In this document: one piece after another, positions 63,692-64,000 of the stretch | Layout of the letters: each line of letters opens with the position of its first letter | How positions within the stretch are numbered: position 1 is the first letter of the stretch | DNA from: CAZTYI01 sp964466185 | GTDB lineage: Bacteria > Chlamydiota > Chlamydiia > Chlamydiales > SM23-39 | Reading direction: 5' to 3' | Length of the DNA: 64,000 nucleotides | NCBI GenBank assembly: GCA_964466185.1 | Contig: CAYXMS010000002.1 | Span: 21,467-85,466 of the forward strand | Made by a program: the position numbers and the translations under genes | Notes under the pieces: generated by a model | The model's database searches: none | What the model saw: only the letters and a program-made list of their open reading frames with translations | What the model was told of the DNA's origin: nothing

Positions 63692-64000
63692 CTATCCTCG
63701 CCCAAAGGCGAAGACTTGAATTACAGTTCCCATCGCAAGTCGGTTGGGTAAGTGGTATTTAGGAAACTGCAATAGGCCAGCTGACAGGGCCTTTTCGGAT
63801 CCTATGACATCCCATCTATATAAATTCCGAGTCTCTTTTGTCGGATGTTTAGGACTCCGACAAAATCGGCATTTTCAAAATATCCACAAGAACCACAGCA
63901 CAATTGTTTACTGAACTTAAGAAAACTATAGAACTAATGTATTCGTAGGCGTCAGAACATGTTCTAAGTGTTTTTTTAAAAAAAGCTTTTTGTTCTAAAG
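63692..64000 (-). pseudogene. tnpB: Decayed IS605-type tnpB (OrfB) C-terminal fragment
   Basis: The minus strand encodes, in pieces, the end of a TnpB-family protein. One frame reads CCGSCGYFENADFVGVLNIR, the zinc-ribbon/RuvC-III block (C-x2-C-G then N-A-D-x-x-x-x-x-N-I), and stops at 63802. A second frame picks up directly with GSEKALSAGLLQFPKYHLPN and runs to a stop at 63692, the usual type of variable tail. A third frame further upstream reads EHVLTPTNTLVL before a stop, in place of the S/T-P-x-x-T-S block that precedes the zinc ribbon. At least two frameshifts make it a pseudogene. It runs off the right edge. No tnpA is visible. Confidence 0.7.

Noticed and set aside
63694..63712. CTCGCC...GGCGAAG hairpin as an IS right end
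   Set aside because: It lies within the last codons of the tnpB remnant (VFAFGRG), so the pairing is probably due to coding sequence.

Overview
The window is about 64 kb of low-GC DNA (roughly one third G+C by eye) from a member of the phylum Chlamydiota outside the Chlamydiaceae. The assignment rests on gene content and order recalled from Chlamydia genomes, not on a search: a CesT-type type III secretion chaperone like Slc1 (CT043), ssb next to pepA, ruvB next to a SpoIID-like gene and dcd, two CNNM/CorC genes with a NifS-like gene and a PP2C phosphatase, dnaA with yidC, mgtE-DUF721-gyrB-gyrA-tmk-holB, and tpiA with xseA/xseB/dxs. The larger gene set (RHS protein, ExbB/ExbD, lipase, two heptosyltransferase-like proteins) fits an environmental 'Parachlamydiales-like' lineage. 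A NuoE/HydC-type [2Fe-2S] subunit at the left edge and a desulforedoxin-like mini-protein beside it hint at, but do not prove, an anaerobic branch. Two runs of exactly 100 N show that this is a gapped draft assembly.

Layout. 1-3.1 kb: end of a NuoE/HydC gene, a desulforedoxin-like gene, a GT9 glycosyltransferase, a PAP2 phosphatase, DUF2905 and a small membrane protein. 3.2-6.3 kb: class-3 lipase-like protein, two tRNA-Leu genes, exbB-exbD. 6.3-11.3 kb: accessory island with a hairpin-rich unexplained segment and a giant gene built from at least 16 degenerate ~40-residue repeats, broken only by assembly gaps. 11.7-19.5 kb: trmB, tRNA-Pro, pgi, ssb, pepA, an RluA-family synthase, a second GT9 protein and a tiny lipoprotein. 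19.5-30.2 kb: mazG, SRP RNA, spoIID-ruvB, dcd, an FtsB-like protein, the CNNM pair, nifS, PP2C, a CPBP protease and a lipoprotein. 30.4-36.8 kb: Slc1-like chaperone, dnaA, yidC and a TPR protein. 37.3-45.9 kb: mgtE and the replication cluster dciA-gyrB-gyrA-tmk-holB. 46-51.6 kb: a secreted 1869-residue RHS/YD protein ending in an alpha/beta-hydrolase domain. 51.7-58 kb: nadK, dxs, xseB, xseA divergent from tpiA-secG-def. 58-64 kb: LptD-like protein, HEAT-repeat protein, two unrecognised coiled-coil proteins and a decayed IS605-type tnpB.

The genes group around DNA replication and repair (dnaA, gyrAB, DciA, holB, ssb, ruvB, xseAB, dcd, tmk, mazG), envelope biogenesis (YidC, LptD, GT9 enzymes, ExbBD, SpoIID, FtsB-like, SecG) and central metabolism (pgi, tpiA, dxs, nadK). 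Host-interaction candidates are the Slc1-like chaperone, the giant repeat protein, the lipase-like protein, the RHS protein and the small coiled-coil proteins. The most novel-looking items are the repeat protein, a five-copy dispersed hairpin repeat that looks like IS200/IS605 terminal DNA, a hairpin that buries the ribosome-binding site of the RHS gene, and the structured segment upstream of exbB.
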